Translations under genes and position numbers: made by a program | The notes under the pieces: generated by a model | The model's database searches: none | What the model was told of the DNA's origin: nothing | Seen by the model: only the letters and a program-made list of their open reading frames with translations | Part shown: one piece after another, positions 9,624 to 20,874 of the stretch | Layout: every line of letters begins with the position of its first letter | Numbering within the stretch: the first letter of the stretch is position 1 | Source of the DNA: Otatea glauca | Lineage: Eukaryota > Streptophyta > Magnoliopsida > Poales > Poaceae | Reading direction: 5' to 3' | DNA: 64,000 nucleotides | NCBI GenBank assembly: GCA_036346275.1 | Contig: CM070730.1 | Location: 43,012,918-43,076,917 of the forward strand

Positions 9624-12292
9624 ATGGCCCATTATTACAAAAGTTGGACCCGTGGGTCATATAGCGTGAAACATTAAGCGGCAAATAAACTTGTGGTTAA
9701 GTCCAAAACACCACAGGCAAAGACTGGAGAAAACGCGATCCTGGACGTCTGGATAGTCCTCTTCAAATCCTTCATCACAGATGTCGAACGGTGGGATGCA
9801 AGCTCTTGGATAGCTATCTCTGATCTCCTGATCTGCTTTATGTAATAAGCAGCCCCGCAATGAAAAGCGGGGGTGAGTATGCAACATACTCAACAAGTCC
9901 GGAAAGAAATGCAGTATGTAGTTTTATTCAAGAGAGGGAATTGGTTAATTTGCCAAAAGCCAATTTTTAAGATTTCATCCCAGAATTTTGAAGAGCAGTT
10001 TTCAAAGCTATTTTCTTTTAAGAAATAAGAGCTTCAAACTTTTCAGGACACGGCTCCAACTGTGGGAAAAATAAAACATAAACCAACTCACGGCATTTGC
10101 CATGGTTTTATTTTAAGAATATTTTTTCACAGCACCAACCGTGGTTTTCCTTCGAAATGTTTTCCTCGTGGCTCCAACCACGGACTTTTATCAAATCAAA
10201 ACATTCGCGGCTCCAACCGTCTTCATTTTATAAAAAACTGATTTTTAAAACCAAATAGGGAAAATCTACCATGTGACAACGCCCTTTGTCTACCCTTGAC
10301 CGTGGGTACGGCTATTCGAATAGTTTGTTTACTCTGCAGAGTTTACACGCTTTACCCGCGAGAGATATTTCACTATATTTGGTCATACACTTCCTTTGGT
10401 ATATAACCCTAAGTGAAAATCACAAGGCCATTTCTCTAGATACATCTTCACTAAGTCACGCCCGCTGAGGTTTCACCGCCAAATGGCTACAACCATAATG
10501 GAAGCCCCCTCTTGCGCCTGTAGGACTCCTGTGGCTCCAACCACGCCTACTCCACCGTTTGGCATGCCTTACTTAAGTTTTTACTAGTTACTCGGCTAGG
10601 CCCATCCCATACCGGAACCCGCGGCCGCACTGTTATACATTGTTTGACAATCACAAGGGATCGGTCCTTAGGGTGACTAGGGTGGTACATACTCAAACCC
10701 GAGTCTCGTGCATTCCGCACCCACCTTGCAACCTTCCACCCTATTCAATTTTTAAAATACAAAATCTTTTCTTTTATTTTACCAAACTGGCAGCACCAAC
10801 AGCCCTTTTTAAATAATATTTTCACTCAATCATTTAGAATTTCAAGTAACAAGCCTTCAATTAAACATACAAATAGTATTTAGCATAACTAAGCACTACT
10901 ATTATACTAAACAAGGTGTCAAGCCTTTTATAATATAATTAATCATTCTAGGGCAGCCAAAGAACAGATGGATTAATATGTAGCAAACATATATATTAAC
11001 AAGGTATTTAACTACAATCTATCATAATATAATTTTTTTTAATCAACATAGCATGCAAGTTTGTAAATCTACAAAGCATTTCAAAACATGGATCAACATG
11101 CTTCAAGGAGACTTGCCTTCGTCGACGAAGTGCGCTGCGCTGTTCTGGAGGTCTTCTCCTCCGTCGGCGACGACGACCGCTTCTTCGACTACGCGCAAAA
11201 CGGTGCACGAAATGAATAAAATAAAATAAGTTAAAACTAAAAATTATAATAAAAATACTGGCAGGTAGAAGATGAATTTATATAAATTTATCAATTTGAA
11301 TCACTCTATTCGGAGTTACGACGGAGGAGAAACAATTGTTTGAATTCAAAATTTGACCTTTCGCCGGGCTTAGAGAAGAAATGATTGCTGACAGAGCTCT
11401 GGTATGAATTTTCAAAATATGATTTTACACGATGTAGAGGACACTGATAGAAAGCTCCAGTAAAAATTTGAGGACAAATGGAGGTCGGGAGCAGCCGGGA
11501 GAGCTCGCCGAAAGTTCGCAGGAGTTCGGAAAGAATGGCTTGTACAGGGAGATCTGGTGGATGGATTGGAACAACTCGTAGCTGAGGATATGAAGAATGC
11601 GAAGGGGAACTTGGGGGTCAATTTATAGGACAATTGGACAAGCGGATCGTCGGAAACGCCATGGAGTTATCAGAAGCGAATAGAGATCGCCGGAATTTGA
11701 AGAGTGAAATAATTTGAATAAATGCGGTCGGGTTGCTTGAATCGTAGCGATGGGTCCACTGTAACTTGCGGGCAGGAAGAGAAACGGATCGGATGAACAG
11801 TAACCAAAATTATTAATTCCGAAAATAATTAATTATATTGAAAATTCGGATTAAATTCGAAAAAATAGCAATTAAATCATAATAAATTTGGGAATTTTTA
11901 TAGACAATTGTTTCAGAAACTAAAGCACTAATAAATATTTTTGGATAATATTATATTGTTATTTTTCTTACAGCAATTAATAAAGTGCTAAAAATTAAAT
12001 AGTTTTGGGGAAAATAGAAAAATGGTTCTAAAAATTCTGGGAAAAATCTCAAAAATACTTTAGAATATTTTTAACCTAATAAAATTAGTTTCAGAATTTT
12101 TAGAGAATTTTGGAATTGCATTTGAATTTTGGATTTCAGGATGAAATGGAATTTCCAGACGCGAATGGAATAAATTCCATTTTTGGATGGAAAGGAATGC
12201 CTGGTTAACTAAAATTCCAAAGAAAACCCAAATCCTTGAATTAATTAATTTAAATTAATTTTTAACAAAAAAACCAAGAATGGGATGTTACA
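9624..12292 (-). repeat. LTR F: diverged Tekay-like LTR fragment, truncated by element A
   Basis: It ends on the plus strand with gggatgttaca, like the other Tekay LTRs here, and has the same internal landmarks in the same order (gggtgagtat hairpin region at 9871, CTATTCGAATAG at 10312, CTCTGCAGAG at 10332, a minus-strand TATA box CCTATAAATTG at 11620-11630), but the rest of the sequence is clearly different from the A-D LTRs. Element A begins at its left edge (A's TSD would be 9619-9623), so the remainder should lie beyond the window. On the right it abuts a protease fragment of element B instead of a normal 3' end of pol. No genes within it. Confidence 0.78.
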
Positions 12293-12663
12293 CTCTACCC
12301 CATTAATTAGCAGCTTAACTCCCAAACACCCAAGACTAGATCTTAACTCAGATCCTGGGGTTTGGACTAGCATCACACATTTAAGATTTTTCACACTCAT
12401 ACCATTTTTAATTGCAAAAGCTCAAGAAACAAATGAATGTGAAGCTCCAGAATCAAATAAAAATGTTGCAGGTACTGAGTTTACCAAAAACTTACCCAAC
12501 ACGACGTTTGATGCTTCCTGGGCTTCATCTGCGGTGATGTGGTCGACTCTGCCTCTTACCGTAGATTGAGGTGTCGCTCCTGCTTGACCAGCTCCCCGGT
12601 TTGCTCCTGACATTGGCGCCTTAGCAGGTGTCGTTCCAAGATTGAAACGCGCTGGCGTGACAC
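12293..12663 (-). pseudogene. Element B protease fragment
   Basis: Minus-strand codons give TPQSTVRGRVDHITADEA and the active-site region FLFDSGASHSFVS (within 12613-12422), then part of the next block to 12293. The second half of protease is missing because of the junction with LTR F. Close homologue of the A, C and D proteases. It lies after an in-frame TAG (12671-12673) that follows the zinc knuckle. Confidence 0.82.
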
Positions 12664-13681
12664 CTCCCTTCTACAGACACCTGTTAGCAAAGTGCCCCAA
12701 CTCGTTGCAACTGTAGCACCTCCTAGCGGCCGACTGTTGAACACCTCCTGGAGCATTATTTCCCTAGGCCGACGTCTGATAATTCTGTCCAGATGGTCGC
12801 GGCACAGGTGTCACTGTCCTGTTAGCGGCTGGTGGCTGGAATATGGAGAACTGTTGCGGTGTCATTCTCATTCGCAGGTGGTTAGGACATCCACCTTGGT
12901 TGGTCATCAAGCGCTTGCGATTCTCCCCGAGCTCCTTGCGCTTATCCTCCAGGATCAAAGCTTTATTTACCAACTCCTGGAAGTCTGGGAAGTTGTGGGT
13001 GATCAGCCCAACCTGCAGTCCTGAATTCAGCCCCTCCATGAAGCGGGACTGCCTGGCCTTATCTGTTGCTACATCCTCAGGAGCGTAGCGAGCCAACTGC
13101 GTGAATTTATTCAAGTATTCGGGCACTGGTTGGCCTCCTTGCTTAAGAGCCCTGAACTCCTCCTTCTTTAAGTCCATCATCCCTTCTGGCACATGGTATT
13201 GACGGAAGGCTATGGTAAACTCCTCCCAAGTGATCTCCATTGGTGCGTCATGAGCCGCGTAGTAGTTTTCCCACCACTCTGCAGCAGTTCCTTCCAGCTG
13301 ATGGGATGCATAAAGAACCTTCTCGTGTCCTTCACATTGGGTGATGTACAGCTTCCTGTCGATGGTTCTTAGCCAATCATCGGCTTCCAAGGGGTTGACA
13401 TTGCCCGAAAATGTTGGCGGTCGAGTCCTCATAAAATCGAACAACTTTGAGTAAGGACGAGGTCCCCCATTGTTATTCTGGGCCACATGGTTGTTGGCTG
13501 TAGCCATGGTGGTCATCTGCTGCATCATGGTTTGCATCAAGTGAGTTTGTGCAGTGAGAAAAGCCCCCAAGTTCTGCAGATCCACTGGCGGTGCTTGCTG
13601 CGGTGGTGCTCCATCATTGGAATTGTTGCCTAAGCACAGACCACTTCCTGAAGCTCCGTTGTTGCTGCGGGTGTTCACCAT
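12664..13681 (-). pseudogene. Element B gag (nearly intact, two amber codons)
   Basis: ATG at 13681 (MVNTRSNNGASGSG) opens a frame of 305 codons to a TAG at 12764-12766; the same frame then continues through the zinc knuckle (CYSCNELGHFANRC) to another TAG at 12671-12673. The capsid-type domain (RPPTFSGNVNPLEADDWLR, EWWENY, YHVPEGMMDLKKEEF) is complete. Both stops replace a glutamine-type CAG codon seen in relatives, consistent with C-to-T change at CAG. It is the best preserved gag in the window. The frame is open about 30 codons upstream of the ATG, but homology with A, C and D starts at MVNTR. Confidence 0.88.
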
Positions 13682-13953
13682 CTGCTTGATTTCTTCTTGG
13701 GTTAGGAAAGGTAGATGTAGCATAGATAAGATGTAAGAATTTCTAAGGTAGGGAAAACAGGCTAAACCCAACTTAAATAATCTTTATTAATACTTGGTAT
13801 GGTTGCTTACAATTCCTAAGAGCTTTGCAACACATACTGCACACTTAGCAGACAATTAAGAACCAAACTAACATGCAACCTTAACGTTTATGAAAGGGTA
13901 AAGACTAACTTAAAGATGCGACTCAACACTCGAGTCTCAACACAACTCTAAGA

Positions 13954-14795
13954 CTAACTCTCACTCATCCAGCCACCCTGGTTGAGACTGATCCGATGCA
14001 TACACCGGTGGGTGGGCTGGCATGGGTGCGAACGCATCCTGGTGACCCTCTGCTGGCTCCTCGAGCTCCCACTCACGCTCCTTTGGGTCTTCTTCCTCTT
14101 CCTCAGCGTACTCGTCCGGCTCCTGAAGGAATTGATCTGCCACCTCGGCTGCCTGCAGGGCCTCCTCCAACTCTCCGATGATTCTGGCGGCTGCGGCACG
14201 GGCCTTCTGAAGCTCCCGTTCTGTCACTCTCAGCACCTCATACGCTGTCTCCAGCTCCTGAGCGGTGTCCTTCATGTGCTCCTCCTAGGCGATGGCGTGC
14301 TCAGCAAGGTGCACTGCGGTAGCACACTCCCCCTCCATGATCCGTCGACGATGGCATGCTCGCACGGTCGGGTGAAGATGGAACACGGTGTCACGGAGAT
14401 CGTTGGCGTAGTCGTGGCAGATTCGTCAAAAAGCAAGTCTGGCAGCCTCTTGAATTCCAGCCTCGTATGCGAACCTCCTGACGGTGATGTGGATTGGTCT
14501 GGTGGTCTCATCGCGCTCTCGAGCGAAGATGGTCAGCTTGCAAAAGAACCCCCGATGCACACCGTTGACATTCCAGTTGCTTCCTCGGCATAGCCACCTC
14601 GCCTCCAATCACCTGAAGAACTCTCCAAAGCTCCATGGCATAGCCACCTCGCCTCTCCTCGAAGGACTGAAAGATCAGCATCTGTCCAAAACAACTTTGC
14701 GTGAGCTTCCACTTGAACTGACAGCGAGAAAACAGAAATTTCAGCAATGATGAGAGTAGAAGAATAGGATGAGTCAAGAGTTTCTTATTAGCCAA
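13954..14795 (-). pseudogene. Element B pre-gag ORF (broken)
   Basis: The same protein as the pre-gag ORF of element A, in several frames. The N-terminal part (GGYAMELWRVLQ) lies at 14795-14508, the middle near 14511-14272, and the C-terminal third (DTAQELETAYEVLRVTEREL, acidic stretch, APMPAHPPVYASD) is one frame at 14275-13961. A TAG at 14286-14288 and frame changes break it. The preserved helix, acidic patch and C-terminal motif support a real protein family. Confidence 0.72.
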
Positions 14796-14867
14796 ATTAA
14801 TAATTTTCTTTTAGAAAATAGTTTTAGGCAAACCCAACTACCTAGGGCCAAACCTATGGTCAGCACA

Positions 14868-14879
14868 GCTCTGATACCA
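14868..14879 (-). other. Element B primer binding site (tRNA-iMet)
   Basis: The minus strand reads TGGTATCAGAGC, four bases inside the LTR start at 14884. Same primer type as A and C. Confidence 0.92.
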
Positions 14880-17462
14880 CCTCTGTCGAGACCCGAATAT
14901 GCAAATCCGGACCCTCTGTGTATATCGAACTAGTCCAGGATCACGCTAGTGCACACAAGCTCAACATTGATGTTATCATAGTCATACACAGCAGGATATA
15001 GCATAACTTCAATAATTAATAATAATTGTTGTCTTACATGATTATTGCCTCACATGGCTTAACTAAGAAATAGCAATTAAGCAGCAGCGGAAAAACGAAG
15101 TAAACGTGGTAGCTCCCCAGTTCACTATAGGCAACTGACGAGGTTTGGACCCTAAGCATCAGCGTCGTGGTACTCCTCCAAGAATGCCGCGGATTCCTCC
15201 TCTTCTGAAGTTTGTTGTTGCGGGGTGAGTACATAAAGCACTCAACAAGTTGTGCACAGTATTGCAAGTCTAATATTCTACATACTTGGCTTATTCCAAG
15301 GAAGACTAACATGGCTATTTTGAAGTAAAGCAGCATTTATAAAAGAATACAGTAAGTAGATTAAAAGACAGTAAAACAAATAATAGAAAATAATAAATTC
15401 AACTTTTCAAGTAAACAGGGTTTTTCATTCTAAGTCGAATTCCAAGTTTTCATGACAATCCACCATCCCAACAGGTTTTTATTTAACCAAAAGTCTAACC
15501 CTTGATTGTAATTCCCGAGCATTGCTCAATTCCGTGAGCACGGCTATTCGGACAGTTTTACACTCTGCAGAGGTTATGCACTTTACCCACACGATATAAT
15601 CAAACACCACACAGGTGAGTGATCATACAAAGCCTTTACAATGCTCTGTTTAGACCATGTACTGCTCGCTAAGGTTTCAACATGGAAGGGACTGGTTACC
15701 ACACTTCGGGCCCCCCTCCTGCGCCATGTGAGTCTACCCGTACACCCGGAACTCACTATACACCACAGCAGTACCGAAATCTAGACATCACAAATTAGTC
15801 GGTCAGGCTTTCCCATTCCAGACGTGTGGTTGCAAGTAAGACTCAGGTCAAAGGTTTGCAAGGTTAAGTCCTTAAAGTGACCGAGGCAAGACTTCCACAT
15901 ACCCCTGCCCAACAGGCCCACCTTGGCATATTGCCCCTTGTCACCTGTCCCAATCTAAAATGATTACCACCCCAGTTGATTACCAAGCACCACGTGCCAT
16001 CAGCAATTCAATCTAGTTGTGTGACCTCCTCGCCACGACAACTCAGTATCACTGTGTGACAACACGTGACACACCAACTTATAAACATTGTTCCATAATC
16101 CAATAGTCAATATTTTATATCAATGTTCCAGATACATGTGATGACGTGGCATGGCTAAGTAAACTAATACGGTCTAACTAGTCCCATGTTGATTATTAAT
16201 ATTAACCAACTATAGTTCCATATCCTAGGGTGACAATTAGATCATGGCATACAATTGACAAGGTATGATTTAATTCAATTAGGCATATTATCTAGTTCCT
16301 AGATTAATTGAAATCATTTATACCCATAAAGTATCATGCATAAATTTTAAAGACAAAATAGCAATTTTGTGAAATTAGGTGCAATACGATCAAAGCACAA
16401 CTTGCCTTGGAACAAGTGCTGGTCTTGCTCTGAACTTGGGTCTTGAAGCGACGAATCTTCCTCCGGAGCACCGAGCAAATCAACGTCTATGCGAATTGAG
16501 ATAAAATAGAAATAAACACCCAAAATAGAGAGCAAATAGACTCCAAAAATTCAATTAAAATGCACCATTAAATATATCTTGATTTTAAAAATCTTTAGAA
16601 ATTTGAATCACTCAAATCCGAGTTAAAATGCAAAAGTTATAGCCTTTTGAAGTTTGAATAAATACTAAAAAATACAGAAATTAGAAAATCCGATTTTCCA
16701 GAATTATTTTTCTGCTGGAAATTACCGATTAATGCGCAAGCGACACGTGGACCAATCAGAGGTAGACACGTGGCTTCGGCGAATGACTCAGTCCACGAAA
16801 TCACGCTGGTCCATCGTGGACTCGAGGTACTGTGTTGTGGACCGGATGATGTCAGCACGACGTCATCGCGACACGTGGGCCAACCATATTGCGCCACGTC
16901 GCTCGTTGTACAGACCACGTCCATGGCACGCGCCTGTCCATCGTGCACCCGGCGCAAAACGCTTCGGCTTCCGAGCGGACACGCGTCGCACATCCGCGCA
17001 AGGATCCAACGGCTACCGATCTACTCCCACGTGGCTCAATCTTGACCACTCATCCTAAATCTAACGGCCAACGCTTACCCGAGCAGAACACTACTGACGA
17101 CAGAGACGTGGCACGATCTAGACTGTTCGGTGAAGATCCGACGGCTGAGCGAAGCTCCGAATCACGGTGATGTCACGGCGGCGCTGAGTTCCCGGAGATG
17201 AAGACGACGACGAGCCCGACGGTGAACTAGATCCTTTCGGCGACGAAGAGGTGGCAGCTCCAGTGCGGCTTGACACGGCGAACTCGAAACTGGAACCCAC
17301 ACGGCGCATGGAGGCTTGACGGCGGTGGAACGGCGAGAAAACGAGCGGCGACGCTTGAAAACTACGGCGAGCTCTAGCGGCTAAACGGCGACGAAACTGG
17401 CGAAGCGACTAGAGCTGCTGGGTGCGCACTGGGATGGCGATCCTCGGGGTGCGGGTTGCGGC

Positions 17463-17470
17463 TTTTATAG
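17463..17470 (-). promoter_or_regulatory. TATA box of element B LTR
   Basis: The plus strand ttttatag (minus CTATAAAA) sits at the same place as the TATA boxes of the C LTRs (ctttatag), flanked by cctcggcatgcgc in both. Confidence 0.6.
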
Positions 17471-17772
17471 CCTCGGCATGCGCGCTAGGATAGAAACCCT
17501 AAATCACGCAGCGGCGGCTAAACAGCAGCGGATTCGAAAACCGAATCAGAGAAGATGACTGCGGTTCGTCCGATCTGCGATGAACGGCCGAAATTCCCCC
17601 GAATGCGATATGATCCAATCCGCACCTTCAAAAATCAATGGATATGATCTACTCTTACCAAAATAACGCAACACGAACCGCTACCGAACGATCTTGATCC
17701 AACGGCTCGTAGGCGTTAGGGTTTCGCGGAGATGGAGACCGCACGATCGAAATCCAACGGCCGAGCGCAAAG

Positions 17773-19142
17773 TGAAGAGGAACGCAATATGCTACACTAG
17801 CACAAAAAAAACTACCACATAACCAGAAAGCTACTCGCAAGAAGGGGATCACAGATTAGATTACCACTAGATGCGCAGTTGCGGAATCCTTCGCGCGTCG
17901 ATGTAGTGGATCGTCCTCGCCGCAGTCGTTGTGTCGATGGAGTGGATCGTCCTCGCCTCGCCGTGGATCGTCCTCCCACGCCGCAATCGCAGCAGCGTCA
18001 CTGCAGCGATCCACACGTCCGAGGATGGAACGCAGCGTGCGTCGTGTGCAAGCACACAGTCGCTCGGCGAGGACAGCGAGAGGAGGAGGCTAGGGTTTGG
18101 TGAATCACTTCTAAACCGTGGAAAAACACACCCTACGCCCACCCTCCTCCCCTCCTTATATAGCCACGAGATGGAACCCTAAACCAGGGCCCATCAGCGT
18201 GCTAAGCCCACGAGGTCCATTAATTACGAATCCAATCCAAATTAATGCGTCCCAGCCCATTAAGTGTGTGACCCTGCAAGTTCACGTACGTTTGGACATG
18301 GATTCGAAAAATTCCTTTTCAATCCAATAGTTGGTAGCGGCTCCTTGCAAAGTATGCCAACTCCCAAACATACTATGATCAAATCGGACAGAACCTATCA
18401 AAAGTACTCATGTAATAATCCCTTTGCCAAGCATATGAAGATTGAACTCAAGGTGAGAAGCATGTCATCCTTTGATGATTCAATCCATCTCTCGTATCCA
18501 TGATATATTAATAAGTTGTGATTGACTCCTCAATCACGGCATGGCCATGCACTTCCTTAATTATATCACACGAGTGGCCTTATTATATATCTCCGTTTCA
18601 TTGGAGTGGCAAATTCCATCTTGACTGCTCACTTCCCTCTGCACATTTTATAGTAAACATGAAAGCTACCTTTATAACTATCCGGTTAGGAAGTAGTGTT
18701 TGATAGCCCCAAGGAAAACTATTACACATGTAGGGAATATGACAATCTCAGGTCTAAGTATCATACATCTACTATGTATGAGATACACTGATGACACATA
18801 AGAATGAAACATTCTCGCAGTGTCCCATTGCGGGTCTATCTAACTCATGTTCTTCAACATACGTCCACAATGTATAGATGATATCTCCATATCCCATGAT
18901 CTATGAAACATGATCATCGATCACTACATGTGCTGATCTATTCATCGTTGTCCTATACGATGATATCCGATCAGAGATATTTATCGAATTACATCAATAA
19001 GTAAAGAGCTTCATAAGCAAGTCACATACTTGTTAATCAATACAATGATATACATTCATTGGACCAATAATCATATTATTATTCATAAACATAGTCATGT
19101 TACAATCATCTAAATGATTTCCTCAAGGGCATAACACTAACA
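17773..19142 (-). mobile_element. Solo LTR of a Copia-type retrotransposon
   Basis: 1370 bases flanked by perfect 5-bp duplications CAAAG (17768-17772 and 19143-19147). On the minus strand it starts TGTTAGTGTTATGCCC and ends TTCCTCTTCA, so it has TG...CA ends. The start resembles grass Copia LTRs that begin with a TGTT...ATGCCCTTGAGG type sequence (from memory of the family). A TATA box (minus TATATAAG) is at 18155-18162. There is no PBS, PPT or coding sequence inside, so it is a solo LTR left by LTR-LTR recombination. It lies in the U3 of element B's LTR. Confidence 0.85.
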
Positions 19143-19566
19143 CAAAGGCGGCGGCGGAGCGGGCCGAACGGGCCGCACACGCTAGGCTCACGCGTGCGAT
19201 CTTTGGGCTCACGCGCACAAGACAAATCTTTGAGCTTGGCCCGATCTTATTCCAAATGATTTTCTCGAGTTTTTGATTTAAAATAATTACAGAAATTAGT
19301 TTAATCAGTTTTAAGCAATTAAAATACCAGAAAAAATCCCAGAAAATTCTCATAAATAATTTGAGATATTTTGAACTCAAATAAAATATTTTTGGCAAAA
19401 CTTTATATTAGTTTTATCTATATATAATTAGTTTTCACCAAAGGTTCAATATACTTAATTAAAGTAAATTCAAATAAATTCCAGAAAAATCCAATAAATT
19501 CAGAAAAACATAAAATGCACAAATAATGAGAGAGAATAACATTATAAGAAATTTTGCGATGTTACA

Positions 19567-20874
19567 ACAAGTTCTTCATCTGAGCAACATAAAAAATCAT
19601 AAAAAATTGAGAAGATTACTGCTGTATTGAAAACAGGATGTTTGCATTTGGTTGAAGTGTTTTGGTCCATTTTGGTCTGTTCTAACCCCAAGTCGTGATC
19701 GAATTGATGCGCTGGGTTCATGGTAGAACCAAGAAGGGTTTTCTTGTCTTTGTGGATGTAGGACTTCATTTGGTGGACATGGTGAGGCGAAGGGAGGCTG
19801 GAACTAGGCATGGATGACCGGAGGTTCAAGTTGACCGGATGTTCGCCAGAAGATGGCCGGATATGAAGTCGGTGCAGTCCCAAGAGACAAGAGATCAATG
19901 GAGAAGCTAGATTATCACTACTTGGATCAAAGAGAGCTGTTGGGTTGCAGTTCTGGAAGATAGAGTTGTGGATAAGTGTAGCTTGCTTTAAAAATCGTGC
20001 AAGAAAACCCATGTGTGTGGTAGGTTTTGGGTTAGCCCTTACATGGCTGGTTGAGTGGGTTAATTCTAGCCCTTGATGAATGCTCTAGGGTTTAGAGGCT
20101 CATCCAAGGGTGGTAGGTGGCCCAAGAGTTGTATAAATAGGGGTGGAGGGGTAGCCTTCCCCTAGTGAAGGTTTTTGATGCTCCTTTGAACTTTGCCAAC
20201 ATGAATGTGAGGCTTTGTAACCTCTCCTTCCAGAAATGAAATGTTCTTCATTTATGTTCATGTTTCATTTCTTTTACGCATTTATATTACGTATTTAAAT
20301 TACACAATTTAAATTCCGCATTTACTTTCTTGCAATTTACATTTACGCAATTTGGATTTGCCTCCCCTCCTTCTAATTTCTTACGAATCTTTTGCTGAGG
20401 TTTATGATTGATTCTTTCTTGAAATCCTGTTTCAATCATCTAGGCTATCCATGCGTTCTTGTTGCAAGAAGTTGATCTTTTGCGTTCTTGAATGCTTGAT
20501 CTTATAGATTGCGTATCCTTAAGTTTCTTTGTGTTCTCTTGCTCGCTGGGACGTATGGGAAGTCATTCAAGATCACTTTGATCATCAAAACCCCACGAGC
20601 AAGCCTTGATCGAAGCTCTTTCGATTTTTGTCGAAACTTGGTGCGTTCTTCCTTCCCGAGCATAAAGGTCGGAACTTTGACATAAACCATTGTGATTGAA
20701 GGTTGAAATAAGTTCCTAACATCCCAAAGACCTTATCTACCAAGTTTGATTGAGGTTGGATCAACGGATCAAAAGATACATCAATTTTCTTATTTGAACC
20801 TGTGTTGAAAATGCTGTTCATATGCCTGATTTCACTGTAGCTACAGTACCCCCGGTAGTATCGCCCCCAGAGTG
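19567..20874 (+). repeat. LTR L1, left visible part (Copia/Sirevirus-like)
   Basis: Homologous to the LTR at about 61140-63106: shared blocks include tggtgaggcgaagg, gggttagcc, catccaagggtggtaggtgg, the TATA region and cacatgaatgtga followed by tttgtaacctc. It is truncated on the left by element B and interrupted at 20874 by element D (TSD GAGTG, 20870-20874). It resumes at 44665. No genes inside. Confidence 0.82.
20132..20139 (+). promoter_or_regulatory. TATA box of LTR L1
   Basis: TATAAATA followed by ggggtgg, identical in context to 62097-62104 in the related LTR. Confidence 0.65.

Larger units (their letters stand above)
12293..19566 (-). mobile_element. Element B: truncated Tekay-type chromovirus
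   Basis: Minus-strand element retaining 5' LTR (14884-19566), PBS (14868-14879), decayed pre-gag ORF, gag and the first part of protease. RT, RNase H, integrase and its own 3' LTR are absent: at 12292/12293 the protease fragment is joined directly to LTR F. Its right end meets LTR L1; the expected right TSD is acaag (19567-19571), and the left partner cannot be seen. Its 5' LTR is interrupted by a Copia solo LTR. It is dead as an autonomous element. Confidence 0.82.
14884..19566 (-). repeat. Element B 5' LTR, interrupted by a Copia solo LTR
   Basis: Plus-strand ends are TGTCGAGACCC and GCGATGTTACA. Removing the 1370-bp Copia LTR and one 5-bp TSD leaves about 3.3 kb, close to the C LTRs, with which it shares the terminal sequence, the TATA region and the AT-rich U3 end. 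CTCTGCAGAG is at 15563-15572, a minus TATA box at 17463-17470, MSA-like TCCAACGGCT at 17698-17707 and TCCAACGGCC at 17753-17762. Confidence 0.88.

Noticed and set aside
13982..14593. A 203-codon plus-strand frame in element B
   Set aside because: It is the complement of the pre-gag ORF; homologous copies do not keep it open.
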